The notes below the pieces were generated by a model, which did no database searches, was not told where the DNA came from, and saw only the letters and a list, made by a program, of their open reading frames with translations. A DNA stretch of 64,000 nt from Kangsaoukella pontilimi (GTDB lineage Bacteria > Pseudomonadota > Alphaproteobacteria > Rhodobacterales > Rhodobacteraceae). Each line of letters starts with the position of its first letter. The stretch's first letter is position 1. The DNA lies in NCBI RefSeq assembly GCF_009830125.1, contig NZ_WUPT01000002.1:310001-374000 (forward strand), in the 5' to 3' direction. Of this stretch, positions 26,400 to 35,648 are shown in pieces. Position numbers and translations under genes: made by a program.

Positions 26400-27620
26400 T
26401 CATGCGCGGCGGCCCGCCTGAGCCGCCGCTTCGGGCCCGACGGGAAGTTCCCCGGCGGGCTCTTTCGCTATGAAGGCTGTGGCGAGGGATGCGGCCGTGG
26501 CAGCCAGCATCAGACCAATCAGCGTGGCCGGGGTGGGCGACGCTTCGATGGTCAGGCCGGCAGCATAGGTCAGGACGCCACCCATCCCGACGACCAGCGC
26601 GCCGGCGATGCCGGAAGCAGTTCCGGCCAGCGCCGGCTCGATGGACATGGCACCCGTGTTGCTCCCCGGTATCGACAGGCCGTTCCCGAAACCGACAAAG
26701 ATCGTCGCCCCGAACAGGAACAGAGGCGACGCAGGCTCGGCCATGGCGATCAGCAGACCCGCCAAGAGCCCGAGACAGGCCAGAGTCCGGCCAAGCCGCA
26801 TCATCAGGGTAATCGGAAAACGCGCGCCGACCTGCCGGGTGATCGCGGCGCCTGCCATGAAACCCGCCGTGATGCTGCCGACGCCCATTCCCACCAGTGC
26901 CGAGGACAGGCCATAGCGTTCGGTCGCGACAAGCGGGACCGCCGAGACGAAAATGAAGAACGCACCGACCGAGAAGGCCGTGCAAAGGGCGAAGGCCCAG
27001 AATTGCACGCTCTTCAAAAGCCGCAACACGGGCGGGCGCGGCGCTTGGGAGGTGGTCCGGGGCCGCGTCTCACCCAGATCGATCCACGCGAGTACGAACA
27101 GCGCCAGGCCCAGGATGACATAGCTGCCGAAGATCGCCCTCCACCCGAGGAACTGGTCCAGCACGCCGCCAAGGGTCGGTCCGATCATGGGCGCCACGGC
27201 CATGACCATGCTGATCGTCCCCATTTTCGCTGTTGCCTCCCGTGCCGGCGTCGTGTCGCGGACCACGGCAAGCGATATCGCGTGGCCGACGCTGACCGCG
27301 CTCTGGAACATACGGAAGACAAGGAAGGTCACGACATCCTGCGCCAGAAGCGCGCCGAGGGATGCGAGGACAAAGATGATGATCGCCACAAGCATGACCG
27401 GCCGTCGCCCGAACCGATCCGAAAGTGCGCCTGCCATGAGCTGAATGAAGGCGGTCACGCCAAGATACCCGGCGACGGCGATGCTGATCGTGCCATAGTC
27501 GGTTCCCAGATCCTCGGCCACATGAGCGAGCGCGGGCAGGAACATGTTCAGCGACAGGGTCGCCATCGCGACGATCAGGATGAGCGTGCCGATATGCGGC
27601 GGAGTCTTGGCGCTTGTCAT
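26400..27620 (-). CDS. MFS drug efflux transporter, Bcr/CflA type
   Basis: A 406-residue inner-membrane protein with twelve hydrophobic helices. MFS motif A is GALSDRFGRRPVML between helices two and three, and VAVAPMIGPTLGGVLDQFLGW is the motif C region typical of the 12-helix antiporters of the Bcr/CflA group. It is expected to export a drug or metabolite against protons. The stop lies seven bases from the convergent YegP-like stop. Confidence 0.88.
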   Translation of the reverse strand: MTSAKTPPHIGTLILIVAMATLSLNMFLPALAHVAEDLGTDYGTISIAVAGYLGVTAFIQLMAGALSDRFGRRPVMLVAIIIFVLASLGALLAQDVVTFLVFRMFQSAVSVGHAISLAVVRDTTPAREATAKMGTISMVMAVAPMIGPTLGGVLDQFLGWRAIFGSYVILGLALFVLAWIDLGETRPRTTSQAPRPPVLRLLKSVQFWAFALCTAFSVGAFFIFVSAVPLVATERYGLSSALVGMGVGSITAGFMAGAAITRQVGARFPITLMMRLGRTLACLGLLAGLLIAMAEPASPLFLFGATIFVGFGNGLSIPGSNTGAMSIEPALAGTASGIAGALVVGMGGVLTYAAGLTIEASPTPATLIGLMLAATAASLATAFIAKEPAGELPVGPEAAAQAGRRA

Positions 27621-27713
27621 GTCAGGGGTCTCGGACGGGGCGCTCGGCCCCTCGTGCGAAGGATCAATGCTCGCAACCTAGGACCCGTTTCGATCGGGAG
27701 CAATCGCCAAGAA

Positions 27714-27740
27714 AAAGCCCCGCGGCTGGCGCGGGGCTTT
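27714..27740 (-). terminator. Intrinsic terminator of clpB
   Basis: AAAGCCCCGCG (27714-27724) pairs perfectly with CGCGGGGCTTT (27730-27740) around a five-base loop. Read on the minus strand it starts eight bases after the clpB stop and ends in TTTTTC, a classic rho-independent terminator. Read the other way it lacks a comparable T-run. Confidence 0.9.
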
Positions 27741-27747
27741 CGATGGT

Positions 27748-30363
27748 TCAGTGCAGGACCGCTTCGTCCGGCGGCCTGCGGTTCGAGGTCGAGACCCGGT
27801 CGCCCACCAGGAGCCCATCCGACCCGGCGGTAACCGTAACGGTCTCGCCATCGCTCACGTCACCGGCCAGGATCATCTCGGCCAGCTGGTCCTGAAGGGC
27901 GCGCTGGATTACCCGCTTCAGGGGCCGGGCGCCGAACACAGGGTCATAGCCTTCGTCCGCCAGCCATGTCCGCGCGGCCTCGTCCAGCTCCAGCCCGATA
28001 TTCTGCTTGGCCAGACGCCGTTCGAGGCGGCCAAGCTGGATCGAGACGATGCCGTCCATATCCGCCCGCGTCAGCCGGTCGAAGACGATCATGTCGTCGA
28101 GACGGTTCAGGAACTCGGGCCGGAAATGCGCCCGGACTGCGTCCATCACATCGCGCTTGGCGTCGCTGGCGTCCGAGCCTTCGGGAAGCTGGCTGAGCGC
28201 CTGAGAGCCTAGGTTCGACGTCATAACGATCAGCGTCTGCTTGAAATCGACCCGGTGTCCCTGACCATCGGTCAGAACGCCGTCGTCGAGCACCTGCAGA
28301 AGCACGTTGAAGACCTCGGGATGCGCCTTTTCGACCTCGTCGAACAGGACGACCTGATAGGGCCGCCGGCGCACGGCTTCGGTCAGAACGCCACCCTCGT
28401 CATAGCCGACATAGCCCGGAGGCGCGCCGATAAGACGGGCGACGGCGTGCTTTTCCATGAATTCGGACATGTCGATCCGGACCATCGCGTGCTCGTCGTC
28501 GAACAGGTACTCGGCCAGCGCCTTGGTCAGCTCGGTCTTGCCGACGCCGGTCGGGCCGAGGAACAGGAACGAGCCAAGCGGCCGGTTCTCGTCCTGAAGA
28601 CCCGCGCGGGCCCGGCGGACGGCGTTCGAGACGGCACGCACCGCCTGACGCTGACCTATGACGCGCTTGCCGAGTTCTTCTTCCATTTTGAGAAGCTTCT
28701 CGCGCTCGCCTTCCAGCATCTTGGAGGTCGGGATGCCGGTCCAGCGCTCGACCACTTCCGCGATCTGCTCGGGTCCGACGGCCTCTTCGACCATGATGTC
28801 GTCCTCGGCGGCTTCGGCCTCGGTCAGTTGCTTTTCAAGACCCGGAATGACGCCATAGCTGAGTTCGCCCGCGCGTTGCAGGTTGCCCTCGCGCTTGGCC
28901 TGCTCAAGCTCGGCGCGCGCGCGGTCGAGTTTCTCTTTCAGGTCACGGGCCGATTCCAGCTTGTCGCGCTCGGACTGCCACTTGGCGGTCATCTCGGCCG
29001 ACCGCTGCTGAAGATCGGACAGGTCGCGCTCCAGCTTCTCCAGCCGGTCTTTCGACGCGCGGTCGTCTTCCTTTTTCAGCGCTTCGGCCTCGATCTGCTT
29101 TTGCAGGATTTCGCGGTCGAGCGCGTCAAGCTCTTCGGGTTTCGAGTCGACCTCCATCCGAAGCCGCGACGCGGCCTCATCCACAAGGTCGATGGCCTTG
29201 TCCGGCAGGAACCGGTCGGTGATGTAGCGGTTCGACAGCGTCGCGGCCGCGACCAGCGCCGCGTCAGAGATCCGCACGCCATGGTGAAGCTCGTACTTCT
29301 CCTTGATGCCGCGCAGGATCGAGACGGTGTCCGTCTCGGTCGGCTCGTTCACCATGAGCGGCTGGAACCGCCGGGCCAGTGCCGCGTCTTTTTCGACGTA
29401 CTTCCGGTACTCGTCCAGCGTGGTCGCCCCGACGCAGTGCAGCTCGCCCCGCGCAAGTGCCGGCTTGAGAAGGTTCGACGCATCCATCGCGCCGTCGCTT
29501 TTGCCCGCGCCCACGAGGGTGTGCATCTCGTCGATGAAAAGGATGATCTCGCCTGCTGCCGAAGTCACCTCGTTCAGCACGGCTTTGAGACGCTCCTCGA
29601 ACTCACCCCGGTATTTCGCACCGGCAATGAGCGCGCCCATATCGAGCGCCAGGAGTTTCTTGTTGCGCAGGCTTTCGGGCACGTCACCGTCGACGATCCG
29701 CATGGCAAGGCCTTCGGCGATGGCGGTCTTACCGACGCCGGGCTCACCGATGAGAACAGGGTTGTTCTTGGTCCGGCGGCTGAGAACCTGCATCGCGCGG
29801 CGGATTTCCTCGTCCCGACCGATGATCGGGTCGATCTTGCCGTCGCGTGCGGCCTCGGTCAGGTCGCGGGCGTATTTCTTGAGCGCGTCATAGCCCTCTT
29901 CTGCCGAAGCGGTATCGGCGGTCCGGCCTTTGCGGACATCGTTGATGGCGGCGTTCAGCGCCTGTGCCGTGACAGCACCCGCGTCCAGCGCGTCCTTGGC
30001 TTTCGACCGGACGACGGCAAGCGCGGTGAGAATGCGCTCGACCGGAACGAAGCTGTCGCCCGCCTTCTTGGCGATCTTCCCGGCCTCGTCCAGAACCTTG
30101 ACCGTCTGGCCGTCCATATAGACCTGACCGGCGTCACCGGTGACCTTCGGCGTCTTGGCCAGTGCCATGTCGACGGCTTCGACAACGCGCTCGGGCGCGC
30201 CGCCTGCGCGTTTGATGAGGTTGGAGGCCAACCCCTGTTCGTCATCCAGCAATGCTTTCAGCAGGTGTTCGGGAAGAAGCCGCTGGTGGCTTTCCCTGAG
30301 GGCGATCGTCTGTGCCGCCTGCAAAAAGCCGCGCGACCGCTCCGTGAACTTCTCCAAGTCCAT
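27748..30363 (-). CDS. clpB: ATP-dependent disaggregase ClpB
   Basis: An 871-residue Hsp100 chaperone that extracts polypeptides from aggregates together with DnaK. In order: N-terminal Clp_N repeats, AAA+ domain 1 with Walker A GEPGVGKT (206-213) and [13 protein letters not shown], the ClpB-specific coiled-coil middle domain (about residues 410-530), AAA+ domain 2 with [16 protein letters not shown] and [12 protein letters not shown], and the C-terminal small domain. AAAGGAG precedes the ATG. A heat-shock promoter is expected in the 160 bases before it, but I could not identify one with confidence. A strong terminator follows. Confidence 0.97.
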   Translation of the reverse strand: MDLEKFTERSRGFLQAAQTIALRESHQRLLPEHLLKALLDDEQGLASNLIKRAGGAPERVVEAVDMALAKTPKVTGDAGQVYMDGQTVKVLDEAGKIAKKAGDSFVPVERILTALAVVRSKAKDALDAGAVTAQALNAAINDVRKGRTADTASAEEGYDALKKYARDLTEAARDGKIDPIIGRDEEIRRAMQVLSRRTKNNPVLIGEPGVGKTAIAEGLAMRIVDGDVPESLRNKKLLALDMGALIAGAKYRGEFEERLKAVLNEVTSAAGEIILFIDEMHTLVGAGKSDGAMDASNLLKPALARGELHCVGATTLDEYRKYVEKDAALARRFQPLMVNEPTETDTVSILRGIKEKYELHHGVRISDAALVAAATLSNRYITDRFLPDKAIDLVDEAASRLRMEVDSKPEELDALDREILQKQIEAEALKKEDDRASKDRLEKLERDLSDLQQRSAEMTAKWQSERDKLESARDLKEKLDRARAELEQAKREGNLQRAGELSYGVIPGLEKQLTEAEAAEDDIMVEEAVGPEQIAEVVERWTGIPTSKMLEGEREKLLKMEEELGKRVIGQRQAVRAVSNAVRRARAGLQDENRPLGSFLFLGPTGVGKTELTKALAEYLFDDEHAMVRIDMSEFMEKHAVARLIGAPPGYVGYDEGGVLTEAVRRRPYQVVLFDEVEKAHPEVFNVLLQVLDDGVLTDGQGHRVDFKQTLIVMTSNLGSQALSQLPEGSDASDAKRDVMDAVRAHFRPEFLNRLDDMIVFDRLTRADMDGIVSIQLGRLERRLAKQNIGLELDEAARTWLADEGYDPVFGARPLKRVIQRALQDQLAEMILAGDVSDGETVTVTAGSDGLLVGDRVSTSNRRPPDEAVLH

Positions 30364-30525
30364 GGTACTCTCCTTTACAAAGCGCTCATGGCGGTGGCAC
30401 CCGGAACCGGCATGTCACCTGTGAGCCTCGGGAACTATCTGGGGTCGCCGACCGTTCCGCGCAAGAGCCGCGACGCGATATCACGCGCTCTTGCCGGGCG
30501 GGGGCGCGTCGTCTAGTGAAGCGCC

Positions 30526-31248
30526 ATGACCACAGCAGATGACAGACTGATCGTTGCGCTCGACGTGCCGAATGCGCTGGACGGTCTTGCGCTTGCCGAG
30601 AGGCTTGGCGACGCTGTGTCGTTCTACAAGATCGGGCTGGGTATGCTGACCGGAGGCGGACTCGCTCTGGCCAATGAGCTGAAGTCCGAGCACGGCAAGC
30701 GCATTTTTCTCGACATGAAGCTGTTCGATATCGGCGCCACGGTCGAGGCGGCGGTGCGTGGCATCTCGAGCTTCGATCTGGACTTCCTGACCGTTCATGG
30801 CGACCCCCATGTCGTGCGCGCCGCGCGCGAGGGGGCCGGCGGCTCGACGCTGAATATCCTTGCGGTGACGATCCTGACCTCGCTCGACCGCGCTGATCTG
30901 GATGAGGGGCTTATCATTCCCGGTGATATTCCGGAACTTGTCCGGGAGCGCGCCGCGCGCGCGCTGGAGGCGGGCGCCCACGGCGTGATCTGCTCTCCGC
31001 AGGAAGCTGCGCTGGTGCGCGCGCTGCCCGAGGCCGAGGGCAAGCTGATCGTCACGCCGGGCGTGCGCCCCGTGGGCTCGGACCTTGGTGACCAGAAGCG
31101 CGTCATGACCCCTGCCGAGGCCATCGCCGCGGGTGCCGATCACGTGGTTGTCGGGCGTCCCGTGCACCGGGCTTCAGACCCTCTTGCTGCGGTGACGGCT
31201 GTCGTCGACGAGCTGAACGCCCCACAGGCTACCCGCCCCAACCACTGA
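30526..31248 (+). CDS. pyrF: Orotidine 5'-phosphate decarboxylase
   Basis: A 240-residue TIM-barrel enzyme that decarboxylates OMP to UMP. The catalytic Asp-x-Lys-x-x-Asp signature is FLDMKLFDIGATV; LIVALDVPNA opens the barrel and IVTPGVRPVGSD and VGRPVHRASDP close it with phosphate-binding residues. Length is standard. It is divergent from clpB. Confidence 0.96.
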   Translation: MTTADDRLIVALDVPNALDGLALAERLGDAVSFYKIGLGMLTGGGLALANELKSEHGKRIFLDMKLFDIGATVEAAVRGISSFDLDFLTVHGDPHVVRAAREGAGGSTLNILAVTILTSLDRADLDEGLIIPGDIPELVRERAARALEAGAHGVICSPQEAALVRALPEAEGKLIVTPGVRPVGSDLGDQKRVMTPAEAIAAGADHVVVGRPVHRASDPLAAVTAVVDELNAPQATRPNH

Positions 31249-31258
31249 CGTCCCCGCG

Positions 31259-31287
31259 AACAAAGTGTTCCGGTTCGGCGCTTTGTT
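31259..31287 (+). terminator. Stem-loop after pyrF
   Basis: AACAAAGTG (31259-31267) pairs with CGCTTTGTT (31279-31287), nine base pairs with one wobble and an 11-base loop, ten bases after the pyrF stop. There is no T-run after it, so it is a weak terminator candidate or an mRNA 3'-end stabiliser. Confidence 0.4.
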
Positions 31288-31464
31288 GGCCGGATTCGGG
31301 GAATGATTCCCATGGCCTCGGGCGATTGTTCACGATTTGGAAACGAAAACCGGCGCATATGGGGCAAGCTTCGCGGATTCACCATCACCGGACCCTAATT
31401 CGGTCACATTTCGACTTAGGCTGACAAGGTGCCGAAGAGGTATCGTGCGGAAGGGAACAGGCCT

Positions 31465-32106
31465 ATGACGATGGTCGCAGATTTCTCGAAAGAGGATGCG
31501 CTAGCCAAGACAGGCGTCACCGGTATTTGCGCCGGGGCGAACCTGAGGACGCCCTGTGGCGGCCGACGGGTGGAATTCCTGCGCCAGGGTGACCTTGTGG
31601 TAACGCGGGACAATGGCCTGCAGCCTGTGCGCATGATCTGGACACGCACGGTCACGGCCAATGAAATCGCCGCCGATCCGTCGCTCGCGCCCATCGTGCT
31701 CCGGCCCCGCGCCGTGGGCCCGATGATGCCGCAGCGCACGCTCAGTGTCGGCAGCGCGCACCGGCTTCTGATCCCGGGGTGGCGTCTTCTCGATGAAGAG
31801 GACTCGGAAAGCTGCCTCGTTCCCGCCCGTGACATCGCCGGCCTGAACGACTCGACCTTCATCGACCGCGCGCCGGACGAGGTGACGTATTACAACGTGG
31901 TGTTCGACGAGCATCAGGTCTTTGCCGCCAACGGTCTTCCGGTGGAAAGCTTCCTCCCCACGCCGGACAGCCTGAAGGAAACGCCGAAACAGGTGCGCGA
32001 GGACTTCAAGAAGGTGTTCCCGGAACGGGCCCCGAAATTCGCCGATTACCCCGCCCCGCGTTACAAGCTGCGCGAGCGGGTTTCATATAACCCGGACTTC
32101 GCCTGA
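31465..32106 (+). CDS. Hint-domain protein
   Basis: A 213-residue protein with a Hint (hedgehog/intein) fold of the kind common in roseobacters: GICAGANLRTPCGGRRVEFL, then RQGDLVVTRDNGLQPVRMIW, LSVGSAHRLLIPG and the closing VVFDEHQVFAANGLPVESFL. The first Cys of the domain would be the autoprocessing nucleophile, but no N-extein-like domain precedes it (only about 15 residues), so self-cleavage would release almost nothing. ATG 31465 is preferred over GTG 31429 because AAGGG precedes it. The ~215 bases before it hold only the pyrF hairpin and presumably a promoter. Confidence 0.8.
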   Translation: MTMVADFSKEDALAKTGVTGICAGANLRTPCGGRRVEFLRQGDLVVTRDNGLQPVRMIWTRTVTANEIAADPSLAPIVLRPRAVGPMMPQRTLSVGSAHRLLIPGWRLLDEEDSESCLVPARDIAGLNDSTFIDRAPDEVTYYNVVFDEHQVFAANGLPVESFLPTPDSLKETPKQVREDFKKVFPERAPKFADYPAPRYKLRERVSYNPDFA

Positions 32107-32174
32107 CACGGGCGGAGGGACAGCAAACGACCAAGGCCAAGATATCGCGACAGGCCAAGACACGCGAGCAGTCG

Positions 32175-32214
32175 GGCGGCGACGGGGCCGGATAGGGACC
32201 CCGCGCCGCCTTTT
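32175..32214 (+). terminator. Intrinsic terminator after the Hint gene
   Basis: GGCGGCG (32175-32181), one bulged A, CGGGG (32183-32187) pair with CCCCG (32199-32203) and CGCCGCC (32204-32210), giving a 12-bp stem and an 11-base loop, followed by TTTT. It fits termination of the plus-strand Hint gene and lies between convergent genes. Confidence 0.75.
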
Positions 32215-32242
32215 CCTTGATGGGTAACTGGGCGCGGACGCC

Positions 32243-33169
32243 TCAGCTTTCCTCCAGACGGTCGTTCGCCGGCGCGGGCTTCTGCGACAACGCGGAAATC
32301 CGGCCCGACAGGTCGTCGTCCATGTCGAAGCCGATAGCTGCAAGCGACGGACGGAGCTGCTCCACCGACCGGGCCGAGATGATCGGTCCCCAGACGCCTT
32401 TCTGATGCGCGACCCAAGCCACCGCCAGCGTGGCGGGATCGACGTTCAGCTCGCGCCCGAGCGCCAGAAGGTCGGCCGCGGTCTGGTGCATCCAGTCGAC
32501 GGCATAGCGCGCCTTGTATCGCGGATCGTCCAGCAGGCGCCCGCCCCCTGCCTCGGCGTATTTCCCGGTCAGAAGCCCGCCACCCAGTGGCGAGTAGGGG
32601 CAGACGGCAAAGCCTTCGGAGGCCGCCATCGGCAGGATTTCGACCTCGGCCTGCCGTTTGACCAGATTGAACATCGGCTGCAGGACGGCGATGTCGAACC
32701 CCATCTCCCGAGCGATGCCGCGTGCCTTCATGATCTGCCACGCGGCATGGTTGGACAGGCCCACATAGCGGACTGTGCCGCTTTCCACATATTCACGAAA
32801 CGCGCCGAGCGTCTCTTCCAGCGGCGTGACCGGGTCGATCTGGTGCACGTAGAGCAGATCGACCGTCTCCAGTCCCAGCCGGCGCCGGCTTTCCGCGAAT
32901 TGCGCGTGGATGGTCGCGGGCGACGCGTCGTTCGAGCCGCCGGTCTTCGTCGCGACGAAGACGTCGTCCCGCTCGGCGCGGACAAGATTTCCGGTGATCG
33001 TCTCCGACCGGCCTTCGGTATAGCCGTAGGCGGTGTCGAAGAAATTGATGCCCGCTTCGCGGCACGCGGAGTACATCGCGGCCGAAGCCGTCTCGTCCGC
33101 CTTGTCCCCGAATTGCATCGTTCCGAAGCTGAAGCGCGATACCGGCGCGCCCGATATGGTCGTGAGCAT
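32243..33169 (-). CDS. Aldo/keto reductase
   Basis: A 308-residue NAD(P)H-dependent oxidoreductase with the AKR tetrad in place: NFFDTAYGYTEGRS (Asp and Tyr), VATKTGG (Lys) and LLYVHQID (His); the cofactor region LAVAWVAHQKGVWGPIISAR is near the C-terminus. AAAGGGG is six bases before ATG 33169; an ATG at 33175 touches the ribosome site and is less likely. It follows the purine-transport operon on the same strand but is separated by a terminator and a repeat. The carbonyl substrate is unknown. Confidence 0.9.
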   Translation of the reverse strand: MLTTISGAPVSRFSFGTMQFGDKADETASAAMYSACREAGINFFDTAYGYTEGRSETITGNLVRAERDDVFVATKTGGSNDASPATIHAQFAESRRRLGLETVDLLYVHQIDPVTPLEETLGAFREYVESGTVRYVGLSNHAAWQIMKARGIAREMGFDIAVLQPMFNLVKRQAEVEILPMAASEGFAVCPYSPLGGGLLTGKYAEAGGGRLLDDPRYKARYAVDWMHQTAADLLALGRELNVDPATLAVAWVAHQKGVWGPIISARSVEQLRPSLAAIGFDMDDDLSGRISALSQKPAPANDRLEES

Positions 33170-33180
33170 GAACATCCCCT

Positions 33181-33212
33181 TTCTCTGGGTCCAAGAAATC
33201 CCCGCCGGAGGC
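33181..33212 (-). repeat. Dispersed repeat copy D
   Basis: On the minus strand: GCCTCCGGCGGGGATTTCTT followed by GGACCCAGAGAAAGGGG, which runs into the ribosome site of the aldo/keto reductase. GCCTCCGGCGGGGAT is identical to the copy inside xdhB (40336-40369). It sits directly downstream of the BMP-gene terminator. Confidence 0.6.
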
Positions 33213-33220
33213 AAAAAGTC

Positions 33221-33244
33221 AAAGGCCGCCCGAAGGCGGCCTTT
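33221..33244 (-). terminator. Intrinsic terminator of the xdh/transport operon
   Basis: AAAGGCCGCC (33221-33230) pairs perfectly with GGCGGCCTTT (33235-33244) around four bases. On the minus strand it begins 22 bases after the BMP-protein stop and is followed by TTTGACTTTTT. It marks the end of the operon that begins at xdhA. Confidence 0.88.
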
Positions 33245-33266
33245 GCAATCTTCTCCGGTGTCCCGA

Positions 33267-34352
33267 TCAGTTCGGGATTTCGGCGGTGATGCCCTCGACG
33301 TAGAAGTTGAGGCCAAGCAGTTCCTCGTCGGTCGCAACCTCGCCTTCGGCCAGCCAGGGCGTGCCATCCTGCTTGTTGATCGGGCCGGTGAACGGGTGGT
33401 ACTCGCCCGCCGCGATCGCGTCGCGAAGCGCAAGCGCCTCGGCGCGGACCTCTTCCGGCACCGCTTCCGAGATCTCGCCGATCACGACCTCGCCTTCCGC
33501 GATGCCGCCCCAGTGGCGACCCGATTCCCAGGTGCCGTCCAGCACGGCGCGGACACGCTCGATGTAATAGGGCGACCATTCGTCGATGATTGACGAAATC
33601 CGCGGCACGGGGGCATAAGCGCCCATGTCGGAGGCCTGGCCGAAGGTGTAGACGGTGCCCTCGGCTTCGGCAGCGGCGGCTTGCGGCGCGGTCGAGTCGG
33701 TGTGCTGCATGATCACGTCGACGCCGTTTTCGATCAGCGCCTTGGCCGCGTCGGCCTCTTTCGCGGGATCGAACCAGGTATAGACCCAGACGACGCTCAT
33801 CTCGACGTCGGGATTCACCTTCTTGGCGTGCAGATAGGCCGAGTTGATGCCCTGGATGACCTCGGGGATCGGGAAGGACGCGATGTAGCCGATCTTGTTC
33901 GACTCAGTCATGTGCCCGGCGATGGTGCCGATGACGGCACGGCCCTCGTAGAAGCGCGCATCATAGGTCGCGACGTTGTCGGCGGTCTTGTAGCCGGTCG
34001 CATGTTCGAACTTCACGTTCGGGAATTTGGCCGCGACATTGATGGTCGGGTCCATATAGCCGAAGGAGGTGGTGAAGATGATGTCAGCACCCTGCAGCGC
34101 CATCTGCGTAATCGCGCGCTCGGCGTCGGCACCTTCCGGCACGGTTTCCTGATAGACGGTCTCGACCTGGTCGCCGAACTCGGCTTCGACGGCAAGACGG
34201 CCCTGGTCGTGCTGATAGGTCCAGCCGCCGTCGCCGATCGGGCCGACATAGATGAAGCCCGCCTTGACCGGGCCGTCCCCATGGCTGCCTGCAAAGGCAG
34301 CGGTGGCGAGGGCGGTGGCAGCGACCCCGGCCAGGAATGTGCGTTTTTTCAT
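33267..34352 (-). CDS. BMP-family ABC transporter substrate-binding protein
   Basis: A 361-residue periplasmic binding protein of the BMP (PnrA/Med) family, which binds purine nucleosides or related compounds. A Sec signal (MKKRTFLAGVAATALATAAFA) precedes KAGFIYVGPIGDGGWTY, the conserved first strand and ligand loop; TFGQASDMGAYAP and DVIMQHTDS are further family motifs. There is no lipobox Cys, so it is soluble, not a lipoprotein. GGGGAGA is well placed before ATG 34352. It is the last gene of the operon, 31 bases after a permease gene. Ligand identity (nucleoside, nucleobase) is inferred from the adjoining xanthine dehydrogenase. Confidence 0.92.
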   Translation of the reverse strand: MKKRTFLAGVAATALATAAFAGSHGDGPVKAGFIYVGPIGDGGWTYQHDQGRLAVEAEFGDQVETVYQETVPEGADAERAITQMALQGADIIFTTSFGYMDPTINVAAKFPNVKFEHATGYKTADNVATYDARFYEGRAVIGTIAGHMTESNKIGYIASFPIPEVIQGINSAYLHAKKVNPDVEMSVVWVYTWFDPAKEADAAKALIENGVDVIMQHTDSTAPQAAAAEAEGTVYTFGQASDMGAYAPVPRISSIIDEWSPYYIERVRAVLDGTWESGRHWGGIAEGEVVIGEISEAVPEEVRAEALALRDAIAAGEYHPFTGPINKQDGTPWLAEGEVATDEELLGLNFYVEGITAEIPN

Positions 34353-34383
34353 TGTTCTCTCCCCTAGAGTTTTACGCGTCGCC

Positions 34384-35316
34384 TCATTTCGAGGCATGGA
34401 ATACCCGTCCCAGTGATGCCGGCGCATTCAATGCGGCCCGGCTGCGGTCGGACGAGATGATAACAAGCACCGCGATGGTTATCAGGTAGGGCGACATCGA
34501 CAAGAGTTCGACCGGAATCGCAACCCCGGCGGCCTGCAGGTTCAGCTGCAAAACCGTGACTCCGCCAAAAAGATAGGCACCGATCAGCACCCGCCACGGC
34601 CGCCACGAGGCAAAGACCACGATGGCAAGCGCGATCCAGCCCTGTCCGGCCGTCATCCCCTCGGTCCATTGCGGGACGATGACGAGGCTCAGGAATGCGC
34701 CCCCCAGCCCGGCGCAGGCACCGCCGAACAGGATGGCGGCGAAGCGCACCGTGACCACCGAATAGCCAAGCGCGTGAGCGGCGTCGTGGCTTTCGCCGAC
34801 CGCGCGCAGGACGAGCCCGCCGCGTGTAGAGCGGAGAAACCACCAGACGCCCGCGACGAGGGCGAGCGACAGGTACACCATCGGGTGATGCGAAAAGAGG
34901 ATTCGGCCTACAACCGGCAGGTCGGACAGCGGGCCGAGGTCGAGGCGGGGTGAGGATGGAGGGCGAACGCCCACGTATCCTTGTCCCATCAGTGCCGAGA
35001 TTCCGAGACCGAACAGGGTCAGCGCCAGACCGGTGGCGACCTGATTCGACAAGAGGAACTGCGTGAGGACGCCGAAGAGGCTGGACAGCACCGCTCCGCC
35101 GATCGCCGCGACGACGAAGCCAAGTGCGGGCGAGCCGGTGGCCACCGCCGTGGCGAAACCGCAGACCGCACCCACGATCATCATGCCCTCGACACCGAGA
35201 TTAAGCACACCCGATTTCTCGACGACAAGCTCGCCGATTGCGGCCAGCAGGATCGGTGTCGAGGCGACCATGAGAGAGGCCACCAGCAGAACGGGATTGA
35301 TCGAAGACAGGTCCAT
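34384..35316 (-). CDS. ABC transporter permease (second, YufQ/NupQ-like)
   Basis: A 310-residue inner-membrane permease with eight or more helices of the branched-chain/nucleoside type. The conserved IGELVVEKSGVLNLGVEGMM stretch and AHALGYSVVTVRFAAILFGGACAGLGGA (contact with the ATPase) place it with the second permease of BMP transporters. Its start overlaps the stop of the 110-residue membrane protein by one base. It partners the larger permease at 35645-36730. Confidence 0.92.
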   Translation of the reverse strand: MDLSSINPVLLVASLMVASTPILLAAIGELVVEKSGVLNLGVEGMMIVGAVCGFATAVATGSPALGFVVAAIGGAVLSSLFGVLTQFLLSNQVATGLALTLFGLGISALMGQGYVGVRPPSSPRLDLGPLSDLPVVGRILFSHHPMVYLSLALVAGVWWFLRSTRGGLVLRAVGESHDAAHALGYSVVTVRFAAILFGGACAGLGGAFLSLVIVPQWTEGMTAGQGWIALAIVVFASWRPWRVLIGAYLFGGVTVLQLNLQAAGVAIPVELLSMSPYLITIAVLVIISSDRSRAALNAPASLGRVFHASK

Positions 35317-35648
35317 CAGAAGAGCGCCATTATGTCGGAGGCCGGTGTCACGCGCGTGGTGACGAAGGCGATGATGAAGCCGGCGCCGACAGCGTAGATG
35401 CTCGCCAGAGATGCTGTCCGGTCGCCCTCGGGATTTGCGGTTTCCGGAAACAGCCGGTCGACCCAGCTTGTCCCATACCTGTCCCGTAGCGACCGGTAGC
35501 CCATGTAAAGCGCGAAGATCACCGCGTAGGTCAGCGCAAGCCACCACCATGCGAGGCCGACCGCCTCGAAAAGAGCGGCGATGATCAGCGCGACGAAGAA
35601 AGCGATGGCGCCACCCATGATGGCGATGAACAGGTCCAGCGCGATCAT
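35316..35648 (-). CDS. Small membrane protein inside the purine ABC operon
   Basis: A 110-residue protein with three hydrophobic segments (LFIAIMGGAIAFFVALIIAALF, LAWWWLALTYAVIFALYMGY, and IYAVGAGFIIAFVTTRV) and a short polar loop (RDRYGTSWVDRLFPETANPEG). I do not recognise it and it is not a standard part of BMP transporters. It overlaps the first permease stop by four bases (ATGA) and the second permease start by one, so it is translated with them. A structural or regulatory subunit of the transporter is a guess from position. Confidence 0.78.
   Translation of the reverse strand: MIALDLFIAIMGGAIAFFVALIIAALFEAVGLAWWWLALTYAVIFALYMGYRSLRDRYGTSWVDRLFPETANPEGDRTASLASIYAVGAGFIIAFVTTRVTPASDIMALF

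Noticed and set aside
28255-30516. 753-codon open frame antisense to clpB
   Set aside because: It mirrors clpB codon by codon, as GC-rich genes often do; it has no recognisable domain and no ribosome site.
30374-30516. Short plus-strand frame between clpB and pyrF (about 42 codons)
   Set aside because: No ribosome site and no known family; the space is needed for the divergent promoters.
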